Below are positions 14,443 to 20,082 of a stretch of 20,082 bases of DNA, one piece after another. A program made the translations under genes and the position numbers. The stretch spans positions 1 to 20,082 of the forward strand of contig DAOTVD010000008.1 in NCBI GenBank assembly GCA_034437075.1, given 5' to 3'. The stretch is from DAOTVD01 sp034437075 (GTDB taxonomy: Bacteria; Chloroflexota; Anaerolineae; Aggregatilineales; J027). Numbering within the stretch: position 1 is the stretch's first letter; every line of letters starts with the position of its first letter. Below the pieces are notes generated by a model. The model saw nothing but the letters and a program-made list of their open reading frames with translations. It was not told where the DNA came from and ran no database searches.

Positions 14443-15287
14443 GTGAATTTCGCAATCGCGCGTCATCGTTCTCCACGTCCGAAGACGCTAACGACGGTCA
14501 GCCCGACGAAAACACCAAGCCTATTCAACCCATGCAGCCCCCGCCGCGCCGCGCGCCTCTGGCGGGGCGAGAGAGCGGCCCCCGGCGCGAGCGTCCGCCC
14601 ATCGCCGCGCGTCCCGGCCCTGTAGATGAACTGCCCCCCGAAGAAGACCCATACCCCGAGCGACCGCGCGCCGCGCATCGCGAGGTAGACCCCCTGGTGG
14701 CTTATCTGGTTATTCTGGCGATTGCTATCGGCATTTCGCCTTTGGAAGCCCCCGTGCGCTATGTCTTGTTATGGGTCGTCATGGGTGGCTTAGGCGCCGT
14801 GGCCTATCTGTTGGGCGGGGTGCAACGCATGGCGGATGCCCAACTGGATGATTTGGTGTGGGGGGCGATGTTTGGCTTGTTTTCCAGTTTTCCATTTTTG
14901 GTCGTTTTTGGCTCTGCGCTAGAAACTGTCTCTGTGCGCATGTTCAACGAGCCCGATATTCCCGCTGCGGTGATGGACACTTGGGTGCTGATGGCGGTCG
15001 CGTTTGTGTTGCCCTTGTGCGAGAGCCTCTTTTTTCGGGGCGGCATGCAAGATGTGCGCAGTGTGTTACTGACAGCCGTGCTGGCCACAGTCTGGTCGGT
15101 GATTCTCTTTTTCCCGCATATGGAATTAGCCGGGCGCGAAGCCATCGGCGGCATTTTGGTGATCGTTTTTGCGCTACTGAATTTCATGTATAGCTATGTG
15201 CGGTTTCGCAATGGCCTAGCCGCTGCATGGCTAACGCAAGTCATCAGTTATGTGCTGCTGTGGTTTGTGCCGCGTCTGATCTTCTAG
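14439..15287 (+). CDS. CPBP-type intramembrane protease-like protein, degenerate motifs
   Basis: A 282-residue protein. The first 85 residues are disordered-looking and rich in Pro, Arg and Glu. Six or so membrane segments follow. In the third quarter, FVLPLCESLFFRGGMQ (189-204) matches motif 1 of CPBP/Rce1-type proteases (EExxxR), but with Ser196 in place of the second Glu. H227 in FFPHMEL matches motif 2. The C-terminal His/Asn motif is not visible: AAAWLTQVISY has Gln267 where His is expected. So the first Glu and the motif-2 His remain, while later ligands are changed; activity is doubtful. CPBP members process prenylated proteins or confer bacteriocin self-immunity, and many have no known role. 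It overlaps ltaE by four bases and ends the operon; the tRNA-Phe promoter starts three bases after its stop. Confidence 0.6.
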   Translation: MSEFRNRASSFSTSEDANDGQPDENTKPIQPMQPPPRRAPLAGRESGPRRERPPIAARPGPVDELPPEEDPYPERPRAAHREVDPLVAYLVILAIAIGISPLEAPVRYVLLWVVMGGLGAVAYLLGGVQRMADAQLDDLVWGAMFGLFSSFPFLVVFGSALETVSVRMFNEPDIPAAVMDTWVLMAVAFVLPLCESLFFRGGMQDVRSVLLTAVLATVWSVILFFPHMELAGREAIGGILVIVFALLNFMYSYVRFRNGLAAAWLTQVISYVLLWFVPRLIF

Positions 15288-15289
15288 CA

Positions 15290-15317
15290 TTGACATCTGG
15301 CCGAAAGCGATTACAAT
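15290..15317 (+). promoter_or_regulatory. Strong promoter of tRNA-Phe
   Basis: A perfect TTGACA (15290-15295) and TACAAT (15312-15317) are separated by 16 bases. Transcription from about 15324 leaves a six-base 5' leader before the tRNA. Confidence 0.8.
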
Positions 15318-15329
15318 GATGGAGCTTTC

Positions 15330-15402
15330 GCCGCGGTAGCTCAGTTGGTAGAGCATCGCACTGAAAATGCGAGGGTCGGCAGTTCGAGTCTGCCCTGCGG
15401 CA
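15330..15402 (+). tRNA. tRNA-Phe (anticodon GAA)
   Basis: The cloverleaf folds fully. The acceptor GCCGCGG pairs with CTGCGGC (one G-U), the D arm has AGCTCAGTTGGTAGAGC, and the anticodon stem is TCGCA/TGCGA around the loop CTGAAAA (GAA). The T arm has GGCAGTTCGAGTCTGCC. The discriminator is A at 15402. CCA is not encoded (CACC follows), so it must be added by the CCA-adding enzyme. It has its own promoter and terminator. Confidence 0.97.
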
Positions 15403-15407
15403 CACCG

Positions 15408-15433
15408 CAAGCCATCCACAGATGGCTTGTTTT
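15408..15433 (+). terminator. Rho-independent terminator of tRNA-Phe
   Basis: A perfect 9-bp stem, CAAGCCATC (15408-15416) with GATGGCTTG (15421-15429), has a CACA loop and is followed by TTTT (15430-15433). It lies six bases after the tRNA and before the end of the cupin gene on the other strand. Confidence 0.85.
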
Positions 15434-15452
15434 GATTCCGGTACAGCGGGCG

Positions 15453-15818
15453 CTAGTCGTCTACGAAAACACTGCAATCGGGCGTCCAGGCTGGCGCACA
15501 ACTCACAAGCAACCGGACTGTTTCAGCAGAATCATTAAAAATTTGATGCACGCTGCCCACCGGAATGGCTACCAATTGGCCAGGGGAAAGCTGAATGGCT
15601 CGGTCATCGATTTCGATGCGGGGCTGGCCCTCTAAAATATAGTAGCTTTCTTCGACTTCGGGGTGATAATGCTTCAAAGACGCCACACCCGGCGGCAGGG
15701 TAATCTCGGCCATGCTGTGCTTTTGTAAACCGCCTGCGCTATGGCCGCCTAATTCGCGGACAACTTCTCCATGACCAGTGTGTAGCGGCGTGATGTCTTG
15801 CGCTTGCCGAATATGCAT
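15453..15818 (-). CDS. Cupin-domain protein, single domain
   Basis: A 121-residue small beta-barrel protein. Motif 1 is PGVASLKHYHPEVEESYYILEG with the metal ligands of the G-(X)5-HxH-(X)3-4-E-(X)6-G pattern. Motif 2 is PVGSVHQIFN with the fourth ligand His. A divalent metal site is therefore intact. The reaction is not readable: single-domain cupins include isomerases, dioxygenases and sugar- or ligand-binding proteins. An in-frame codon gives a longer frame back to 15857, but ATG 15818 with AGAGGA (15833-15828 on this strand) nine bases upstream is the better start. It begins two bases after the stop of the TatA-like gene, so it is the second gene of a minus-strand operon. Confidence 0.85.
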   Translation of the reverse strand: MHIRQAQDITPLHTGHGEVVRELGGHSAGGLQKHSMAEITLPPGVASLKHYHPEVEESYYILEGQPRIEIDDRAIQLSPGQLVAIPVGSVHQIFNDSAETVRLLVSCAPAWTPDCSVFVDD

Positions 15819-15820
15819 CC

Positions 15821-16339
15821 TTAATGATCCTCTGTTTTTTGCTGGTCGGGCAACCAAGCATCATATCGGGGGGCGTCAGCATTTTCAGAGCCAGGCAACC
15901 AGGCGCTATAAACTTGTTGGCCGGGCTTCGCTTTTTTGGTTTCCTGCGGCTTAGCGGCTTTGGGGTTTGGTTCTGCTGGGGGGGTGTGCTTGTTGTGTGC
16001 CTTACGATCCGCTTCTTGCAAGCTCTGTTTGGTTTCTTCATAAGGTTCTTCGATTAAGCGTTTCCCGGCTTCGCCCAACAGGCGACGCGGGTTGCTTTGT
16101 TGGCGCACCTCGTTGATGCTCTGGCCGAATTCGCGCGTGGCTTTCATGATCTGGCGACCTTCATCGCCCATCTCTTTGTCAAATTCGCGCATAAGCTTGG
16201 CGAAAAGATCACGGCCCTGGCGCAGTAAACGCCCCAGATCGCGTGACCACTTAACCGCGTTTTGCGGCCCGCCAATGATGAGGATCACCAATACAATGAT
16301 GATGATTTCTGCAAAGCCGACTCCAAGTATACCGTCCAT
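15821..16339 (-). CDS. TatA/TatB-like twin-arginine translocase subunit with long C-terminal tail
   Basis: A 172-residue protein with the TatA/B layout. A short N-terminus GILGVGFAE with a conserved acidic residue (E11) leads into one hydrophobic helix (12-24). The GP hinge follows (IIGGPQN, 21-27, in place of the usual FGP), then an amphipathic basic helix (VKWSRDLGRLLRQGRDLFAKLM) and a long charged tail. The helical part has more TatB-like length. The last 29 residues hold a repeat, YSAWLPG and YDAWLPD, 15 residues apart, which I do not know from other Tat proteins. AAGGTT lies five bases before the ATG on this strand. The downstream partner is the cupin; no tatC is in the window. Confidence 0.8.
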   Translation of the reverse strand: MDGILGVGFAEIIIIVLVILIIGGPQNAVKWSRDLGRLLRQGRDLFAKLMREFDKEMGDEGRQIMKATREFGQSINEVRQQSNPRRLLGEAGKRLIEEPYEETKQSLQEADRKAHNKHTPPAEPNPKAAKPQETKKAKPGQQVYSAWLPGSENADAPRYDAWLPDQQKTEDH

Positions 16340-16452
16340 AGAACCTTATCAAACCGTCGTGATTGTGTATACCGTAGTGTAACCCTTTTCGGATAGGGAC
16401 AAAACCCCGAACCCCAGCGCGGCTGACTCTGTATGTCCTGGGTGCCGCATAT

Positions 16453-16467
16453 CCTCTACAATAGAGG
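16453..16467 (+). promoter_or_regulatory. Inverted repeat over the -10 box (TACAAT, 16457-16462) of the M50B gene
   Basis: CCTCTA-CAA-TAGAGG is a perfect 6-bp inverted repeat that contains TACAAT. The expected start point (about 16469) coincides with the ATG at 16470, so the mRNA may be leaderless. The -35 region is weak (ATGTCC, 16433-16438). The repeat could be an operator, or chance. Confidence 0.4.
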
Positions 16468-16469
16468 CT

Positions 16470-17342
16470 ATGTTGCCCATACGCGCTCCTCAAAAAGTGG
16501 ATTTGCTCTTGGCGTTTGGCGCATTTCTGATGGCGTTTGCGCTTTGGCAGTTCAACCCCCTTTCGCCTGTGGTGTATCCCTTGCGGCTGTTCGTCACGTT
16601 TATCCATGAATTAGGACATGGTGTCGCCGCTTTAGCCACAGGGGGGGATTTTCTGCGCTTTGAGGTGCAAGAAAATGGCGCAGGCTTGGCCTATTCGCGC
16701 GGGGGGTGGCGGCCTATTGTCATTTCGGCAGGCTACACGGGCACCGCGCTATTCGGCGCGGCGTTGTTATGGCTGGCCAATCGGGCGCCGCGCCCCCAGA
16801 TGGTAGCATTGGGCCTAGGCATGGCGTTTGCGTTGCTCACGATGTTTTATGCGGGTCTGGGATTAAGCAATTTCAATCTTCTGGAAGGCATGACCACCTT
16901 GCTGATCTTCGGGGGCGCCGTATATGGCTTTACCCTAGCCCAAAATGCGTATCAGCGAGCCTTGGCCATTGGGGGAGGCGTGTTGGGCGGGCTCAGCCTG
17001 ATCTATTTCGCAGCCGGTGATAATTTGCTCACCGTCATGGTCGGTCTAGTGAGCGGATTTCTGCTGATGTTGATGGGCTATCGCGCGCCAGTCGGCGTGA
17101 CGATCTTTGTGCTCAATTTTCTGGCCTTTGCCGTTGGGTTTAACGCCATCAGCGATGCCTGGGCCTTGCTTCAAATCGTATCGGGCGAGGGCCTGGTGCC
17201 GCAAAACGACGCGACTGCGATGGCTGACGAAACGGCCCTTCCGGCGGCCTTTTGGGCGGTGCTTTGGATGGGCTTGGCGCTGTTGCTAATGGGCGGCGTC
17301 ATCTGGAGGTTATTTATGCGCTGGAAGCCAAACCGTGCTTGA
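16470..17342 (+). CDS. M50B family integral membrane metallopeptidase
   Basis: A 290-residue polytopic protein. The zinc-binding motif HELGH (46-50, in TFIHELGHGVAAL) sits in an early membrane helix. The third ligand is probably D229 in FNAISDAWALL (224-234), which lies in a late helix and follows the NxxxD form of the M50B branch, not the NLLPxxxLDG form of site-2 protease/RseP. About seven membrane segments are visible, with Gly-rich loops. There is no PDZ domain. M50B proteins of this size are common in Gram-positives and Chloroflexota and are mostly uncharacterised; some take part in regulated intramembrane proteolysis. The DUF456 gene overlaps its 3' end by eight bases, so they form an operon. 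ATG 16470 lies at the predicted transcription start; AGAGG is only two bases away, too close to work as a usual ribosome binding site. Confidence 0.82.
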   Translation: MLPIRAPQKVDLLLAFGAFLMAFALWQFNPLSPVVYPLRLFVTFIHELGHGVAALATGGDFLRFEVQENGAGLAYSRGGWRPIVISAGYTGTALFGAALLWLANRAPRPQMVALGLGMAFALLTMFYAGLGLSNFNLLEGMTTLLIFGGAVYGFTLAQNAYQRALAIGGGVLGGLSLIYFAAGDNLLTVMVGLVSGFLLMLMGYRAPVGVTIFVLNFLAFAVGFNAISDAWALLQIVSGEGLVPQNDATAMADETALPAAFWAVLWMGLALLLMGGVIWRLFMRWKPNRA

Positions 17343-17838
17343 TTTCGAAACCGCTTCGATCACCTTAACCGTCATCGTGATGGTAATTTTGATGTTTATT
17401 TCGCTTATTCCATTTATCCCAGGCCCAGCGCTACTGTGGACAGTGGCGGTCGTCTTTGCCCTTGCCAATGGATTTGAGCGTGTGCACGTTGTTGCTGTGG
17501 TAGTCATGACGATTCTCATGTTAATCGGGTCTACGCAGGACTTATGGTTACGATTTTTGGGTATGCAACGTCGGGGCGGTTCATGCTGGGGCGTGTTGGG
17601 TAGTTTTTTGGGCGGTTTACTTGGTACAGTACTGATTCCGGTGCCAATTTTAGGTACACTGATAGGCGCGGTTGCGGGAGCGCTGCTTATTGAGTTCATG
17701 CGCTTGGGCGAAATCGCGCAAGCGATGCAATCGGGCCGGTCTGTGGTAGAGTCCTATTTCCTGGGCATTGCCATCGAATTCGCCGTCAGCATCGGCATTC
17801 TGACAACATTCTTGGTGAGTGTTTGGTTGACCGCGTAA
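17335..17838 (+). CDS. DUF456 family membrane protein
   Basis: A 167-residue protein. The pattern is that of DUF456: an N-terminal hydrophobic helix with FIPFIPGPALLW-like sequence (SLIPFIPGPALLWTVAVVFA), a second helix, a cytoplasmic basic stretch (FLGMQRRGGS), then a Gly-rich double helix GVLGSFLGGLLGTVLIPVPILGTLIG..AGALLIEFMR, and a last helix. The function of the family is unknown. The start is GTG 17335, overlapping the M50B stop, with GGAAG eight bases upstream; no ATG exists before residue 18. Roughly 60 bases separate its end from plsY, and a separate promoter there is possible but weak. Confidence 0.85.
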   Translation: MLDFETASITLTVIVMVILMFISLIPFIPGPALLWTVAVVFALANGFERVHVVAVVVMTILMLIGSTQDLWLRFLGMQRRGGSCWGVLGSFLGGLLGTVLIPVPILGTLIGAVAGALLIEFMRLGEIAQAMQSGRSVVESYFLGIAIEFAVSIGILTTFLVSVWLTA

Positions 17839-17898
17839 CTCCTGCCCTGGCAGTGGGTTGTAGTACGCATATAGAAGCAGCGTGGAGAGCATAATGTA

Positions 17899-18555
17899 AT
17901 GGACATTGTAACCACTGTAATCGTCATCAGCGTAGCGTATATGATCGGCTCCTTCCCCACTGCGTACATCGTTGGGCGTTGGCGTGGGGTGAATATTTTT
18001 GAATACGGTAGCGGCAATATGGGGACAACAAACGCCATCCGCACCTTGGGCCTGGGATGGGGTCTGTTGGTGCTGGCGGGCGACCTGGGTAAAGGTATTT
18101 TGGCTGTATTGATTGCTCGTGAAATCGCCCCCGCCGAGCCGCTTTCGACGCAAGCCTCCGCGAGTGTGATCGCGGCCTTGGTAGTGGTGATGGGCCATAA
18201 CTGGTCGGTTATCGCTTCCATCATCGCGGGCAGCATCAAAGGGGGTAAAGGCGCCGCCACCGCCGGAGGCACGCTCCTCATTATCATGCCCACTGTGGCC
18301 ATCGCCATTCCGTTGTTCATCCTGGCCTTGATTATCATTACCACGCGCTATATGTCCTTGGCAGTGATGACCAGCGCCGTCGTCGCCGCTTTCATCGTCG
18401 CCGGAATGGTCGCCCTTGGGGAATTAGAGCCTATCTATCTGATCTACTGTACGCTGGCAGGTCTTATCATTTATCGTCATCGCGAAAATATCCGGCGCCT
18501 TTTAGCGGGCAATGAACGCCGCCTGGGGGAACGTGTTCATATTTCGCAGAAATAG
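17899..18555 (+). CDS. plsY: Acyl-phosphate:glycerol-3-phosphate acyltransferase
   Basis: A 218-residue integral membrane enzyme that transfers an acyl group from acyl phosphate to glycerol-3-phosphate, the first step of phosphatidic acid synthesis. All three PlsY motifs are visible: GSFPTAYIVGR with the following GSGNMGTTNAIRTLG, then GDLGKG and VVMGHNWSV, then KGGKGAAT in the phosphate-binding loop, ending in YRHRENIRRLLAGNERRLG at the C-terminus. Six or seven membrane helices are visible. GGAG about 11 bases upstream supports ATG 17899; a nearer ATG at 17894 is out of frame. plsX is not in the window. The lipoprotein gene overlaps the last 44 bases, and a PlsC-type enzyme follows, so this is a phospholipid operon. 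Confidence 0.95.
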   Translation: MDIVTTVIVISVAYMIGSFPTAYIVGRWRGVNIFEYGSGNMGTTNAIRTLGLGWGLLVLAGDLGKGILAVLIAREIAPAEPLSTQASASVIAALVVVMGHNWSVIASIIAGSIKGGKGAATAGGTLLIIMPTVAIAIPLFILALIIITTRYMSLAVMTSAVVAAFIVAGMVALGELEPIYLIYCTLAGLIIYRHRENIRRLLAGNERRLGERVHISQK

Positions 18556-19186
18556 TCTGCTGCGTTACCTGGCCGCTATTGCCTTTATCTTGCCTATTGT
18601 ATTGCTGGGGGGAGCCTGCCAGAATCCTCCCCCAGCTTCTGATCCTACGGTAACGCCAGAGGGGCCTGCTATAGCGTCTACGACTGTGGCTACTGTACCT
18701 GTGCAAAATAGCACCCTTCCCCCAGTCTGGACGCCTGTGCCCAGTTTAACGCCCAGCCATACCCCGACCACGACGCCTTCGCCAACACCTACGCGCACGC
18801 CCAGCCCAACAAGCACGCTCAGCCAGGTGGCAGTGTGTGCCATCTTCGCGGTGACAGGTGCCCCCCAACCGGATATCAGCGTGGCCTACAATGATGTTAT
18901 CGGGTTTAGCTGGGAAAACGCCCCGCCCGATAGCCGCGTCATCCTTGAATTGGTGTGGGAGGCCAACCCCGAACCGTTTATTTTTGATTTTAGCCCAGAG
19001 CGGGGCTTTTATAGTTTTTTGCCGTTGGAACTATTGCCGGGGTGGGGGGATTACACATGGCGATTATCCTTATTTCTGCCGCCGTATGGTGAAATCTGCG
19101 CTAGCGCCGCTGAGGGCGCATTTTTCCGGGAACCGTGGTGGCAGCGCCCCTTGCCCAATCCACTAGCACCCTATCTCGGAGGCTAA
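18512..19186 (+). CDS. Lipoprotein with Thr/Pro/Ser-rich linker, unknown function
   Basis: A 224-residue secreted protein, if it starts at ATG 18512; GTG 18533 is also possible and would leave an RRNSLLRYL signal-peptide start. A hydrophobic segment ends in LLGGAC (a lipobox-like site with a permissive -3 Gly), followed by a long linker of TP, SP and TPT repeats (about residues 66-103). A globular domain of about 110 residues follows, with WENAPPDSRVILELVWEA, and FSPERGFYSF near its middle. The domain is rich in aromatic residues and resembles the small beta-sandwich domains found after such linkers in Chloroflexota lipoproteins, but I cannot name it. It begins inside plsY and ends one base before plsC. 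That tight placement suggests a role at the membrane surface tied to this operon. Confidence 0.75.
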   Translation: MNAAWGNVFIFRRNSLLRYLAAIAFILPIVLLGGACQNPPPASDPTVTPEGPAIASTTVATVPVQNSTLPPVWTPVPSLTPSHTPTTTPSPTPTRTPSPTSTLSQVAVCAIFAVTGAPQPDISVAYNDVIGFSWENAPPDSRVILELVWEANPEPFIFDFSPERGFYSFLPLELLPGWGDYTWRLSLFLPPYGEICASAAEGAFFREPWWQRPLPNPLAPYLGG

Positions 19187-19187
19187 T

Positions 19188-19937
19188 ATGCGTGATGTGC
19201 CCGCCGACAGTTGGGCCGCCCGACAGGCGCAACGCCATCGCTTATGGCGTATTTTCTGGCGAGATATTATGCTGCGCTATGTGGGCTTTGGCATGCTTGT
19301 TAATCCGCATATCACAGGTCGCCAGAATATACCCGCCAGCGGCCCAACCATTATCATGATGAACCATAGCTTTAGCGCGGATGGTTTTGTCGCAGTGGGG
19401 GCAGTGCGTCCGCGCTATCTGGTGCCAATGGTCAAACAAGAGAACATTGACCATCCGCTAATTGGTTTACTGATGCGTACTTGGGGTGCTTATGGCGTGC
19501 AGCGCGGCACCATAGACCGCGATGCCCTGCGCAAAACGCTCGATTTACTGACTTTGGGCGAAATCGTCTTAATCGTGCCCGAAGGCACGCGCGGACGCCA
19601 ACTCGGCCAAGCGCGCGATGGTCTGGCGTATATCGCGCTTAAAACGAATGCGGTTATCGTGCCGCTAGCGCTTTCGGGTGGCGAGACATGGGTGCGCGAT
19701 TTGTTGATTCCCTGGCGCCGCACACCGATTCGCATCACGTTTGGGCCTGCGTTACGCTTAAAGCCACCACACACGGGCCAGCGGCCTACTCGTGATGAAT
19801 TGCAAGCCATGACCACAGAATTGATGTATCAGTTGGCGGCGCTTTTGCCTGTGGAGATGCGCGGCCAATATGCCGATATCGACCGCCAAACGACTAACTA
19901 TCTAGAGTTTTGTGACGCGGAGAAAAACAAAAGATGA
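19188..19937 (+). CDS. PlsC-type 1-acylglycerol-3-phosphate acyltransferase
   Basis: A 249-residue acyltransferase of the PlsC superfamily that would make phosphatidic acid from lysophosphatidic acid. The catalytic HxxxxD motif is NHSFSADG (H60, D65). Motif 2 is YGVQRGTIDR (about 102-111), motif 3 is the glycerol-phosphate-binding VPEGTRGR (E132, G133, T134, R135) and motif 4 is VIVPLALSG. One N-terminal amphipathic or membrane-associated helix precedes this. The C-terminal 60 residues are polar. GGAGG lies seven bases before the ATG. The gene is in an operon with plsY and the lipoprotein. Its stop codon TGA (19935-19937) overlaps the discriminator and last acceptor bases of the tRNA-Lys gene on the other strand. 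Confidence 0.9.
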   Translation: MRDVPADSWAARQAQRHRLWRIFWRDIMLRYVGFGMLVNPHITGRQNIPASGPTIIMMNHSFSADGFVAVGAVRPRYLVPMVKQENIDHPLIGLLMRTWGAYGVQRGTIDRDALRKTLDLLTLGEIVLIVPEGTRGRQLGQARDGLAYIALKTNAVIVPLALSGGETWVRDLLIPWRRTPIRITFGPALRLKPPHTGQRPTRDELQAMTTELMYQLAALLPVEMRGQYADIDRQTTNYLEFCDAEKNKR

Positions 19938-20006
19938 GTCTGGAGGGACTCGAACCCCCAACCAAGTGCTTAAAAGGCACCTGCTCTGCCATTGAGCTAC
20001 AGACCC
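19935..20006 (-). tRNA. tRNA-Lys (anticodon TTT)
   Basis: On the minus strand the acceptor GGGTCTG pairs with CAGACTC (one G-U). The D arm reads TAGCTCAATGGCAGAGC, the anticodon stem GGTGC/GCACT surrounds the loop CTTTTAA (TTT), and the T arm has GGGGGTTCGAGTCCCTC. The discriminator is A (T on the plus strand at 19935). CCA is not encoded. The 3' end overlaps the plsC stop codon by three bases. Confidence 0.96.
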
Positions 20007-20018
20007 ACTGCGCACAGA

Positions 20019-20047
20019 AGTATAGTCCCCTCGGCAGGGCTTGACAA
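20019..20047 (-). promoter_or_regulatory. Promoter of tRNA-Lys
   Basis: On the minus strand TTGTCA (20047-20042) and TATACT (20024-20019) are separated by 17 bases. Transcription from about 20012 leaves a leader of about six bases. The last 35 bases of the window (20048-20082) hold nothing else that I can support. Confidence 0.75.
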
Positions 20048-20082
20048 GGCTAATTTTGCCTAATCCATATTCGGGATGATAG

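Noticed and set aside
15408..15429. The perfect inverted repeat after tRNA-Phe as an attachment site or repeat element.
   Set aside because: It is fully explained as a terminator stem-loop with a T-run, and no integrase or duplicated tRNA end is near.
17754..18344. A 196-codon open frame on the minus strand, across DUF456 and plsY.
   Set aside because: It is antisense to two well-supported genes, crosses their gap, and its Met/Ala/Thr-rich product has no recognisable motif.
1..20082. CRISPR arrays, insertion sequences, phage genes, toxin-antitoxin or defence systems.
   Set aside because: I looked for direct repeats with spacers, transposase or integrase motifs, and typical nuclease or toxin motifs, and saw none.

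Overview
The window is an ordinary-looking bacterial chromosome segment of about 57 to 60 % G+C (by eye). It is gene-dense, with short intergenic gaps. The best guess for the host is a member of the Chloroflexota (Anaerolineae-like). This rests on a lipoprotein with a long Thr/Pro/Ser linker, the mix of families (MoxR/DUF58, tandem nucleotide cyclase, GT39 enzyme, ACAD10/11-like pair, DUF456, M50B) and tRNAs without an encoded CCA. It is an inference; no 16S rRNA or other phylogenetic marker beyond rnpB is present. I see no insertion sequence, prophage, CRISPR array or attachment site.

Layout. 1-892 holds the 3' part of an M20 metallopeptidase, convergent with a GT39-type membrane glycosyltransferase (894-2414, minus). 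2468-5089 holds a small TfoX/YjbR-like protein, an acyl-CoA dehydrogenase and an aminoglycoside-phosphotransferase-fold kinase. The last two match the two halves of the ACAD10/ACAD11 fusion and are candidates for catabolism of 4-hydroxyacids through phosphorylated acyl-CoAs. 5046-6622 holds a small membrane protein (minus) and a large ArsR-type regulator (plus), with back-to-back promoters and a palindrome. 6669-7026 is the RNase P RNA. 7147-10063 is a MoxR ATPase, DUF58 and TPR operon. 10171-11937 is a protein with two class III cyclase domains, laid out like soluble adenylyl cyclase.

12018-15287 reads as one operon: a nitrilase-family protein whose catalytic cysteine is replaced by glycine, two small paralogous membrane proteins that share a 14-residue motif, low-specificity threonine aldolase, and a degenerate CPBP-type membrane protein. 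It is followed by tRNA-Phe and a clear terminator. 15453-16339 (minus) holds a TatA-like protein and a cupin. 16470-19937 (plus) holds an M50B metallopeptidase, a DUF456 protein, PlsY, a lipoprotein and a PlsC-type acyltransferase, so the end of this stretch serves phosphatidic acid synthesis. A tRNA-Lys gene on the minus strand overlaps the plsC stop codon.

Several promoters match the sigma-70 consensus well. At least two place the transcription start at, or a few bases before, the start codon, which suggests leaderless mRNAs. The strongest leads are the cysteine-less nitrilase with its paired small membrane proteins, the split ACAD/kinase pair, and the sAC-like cyclase with an HTH-like N-terminus.
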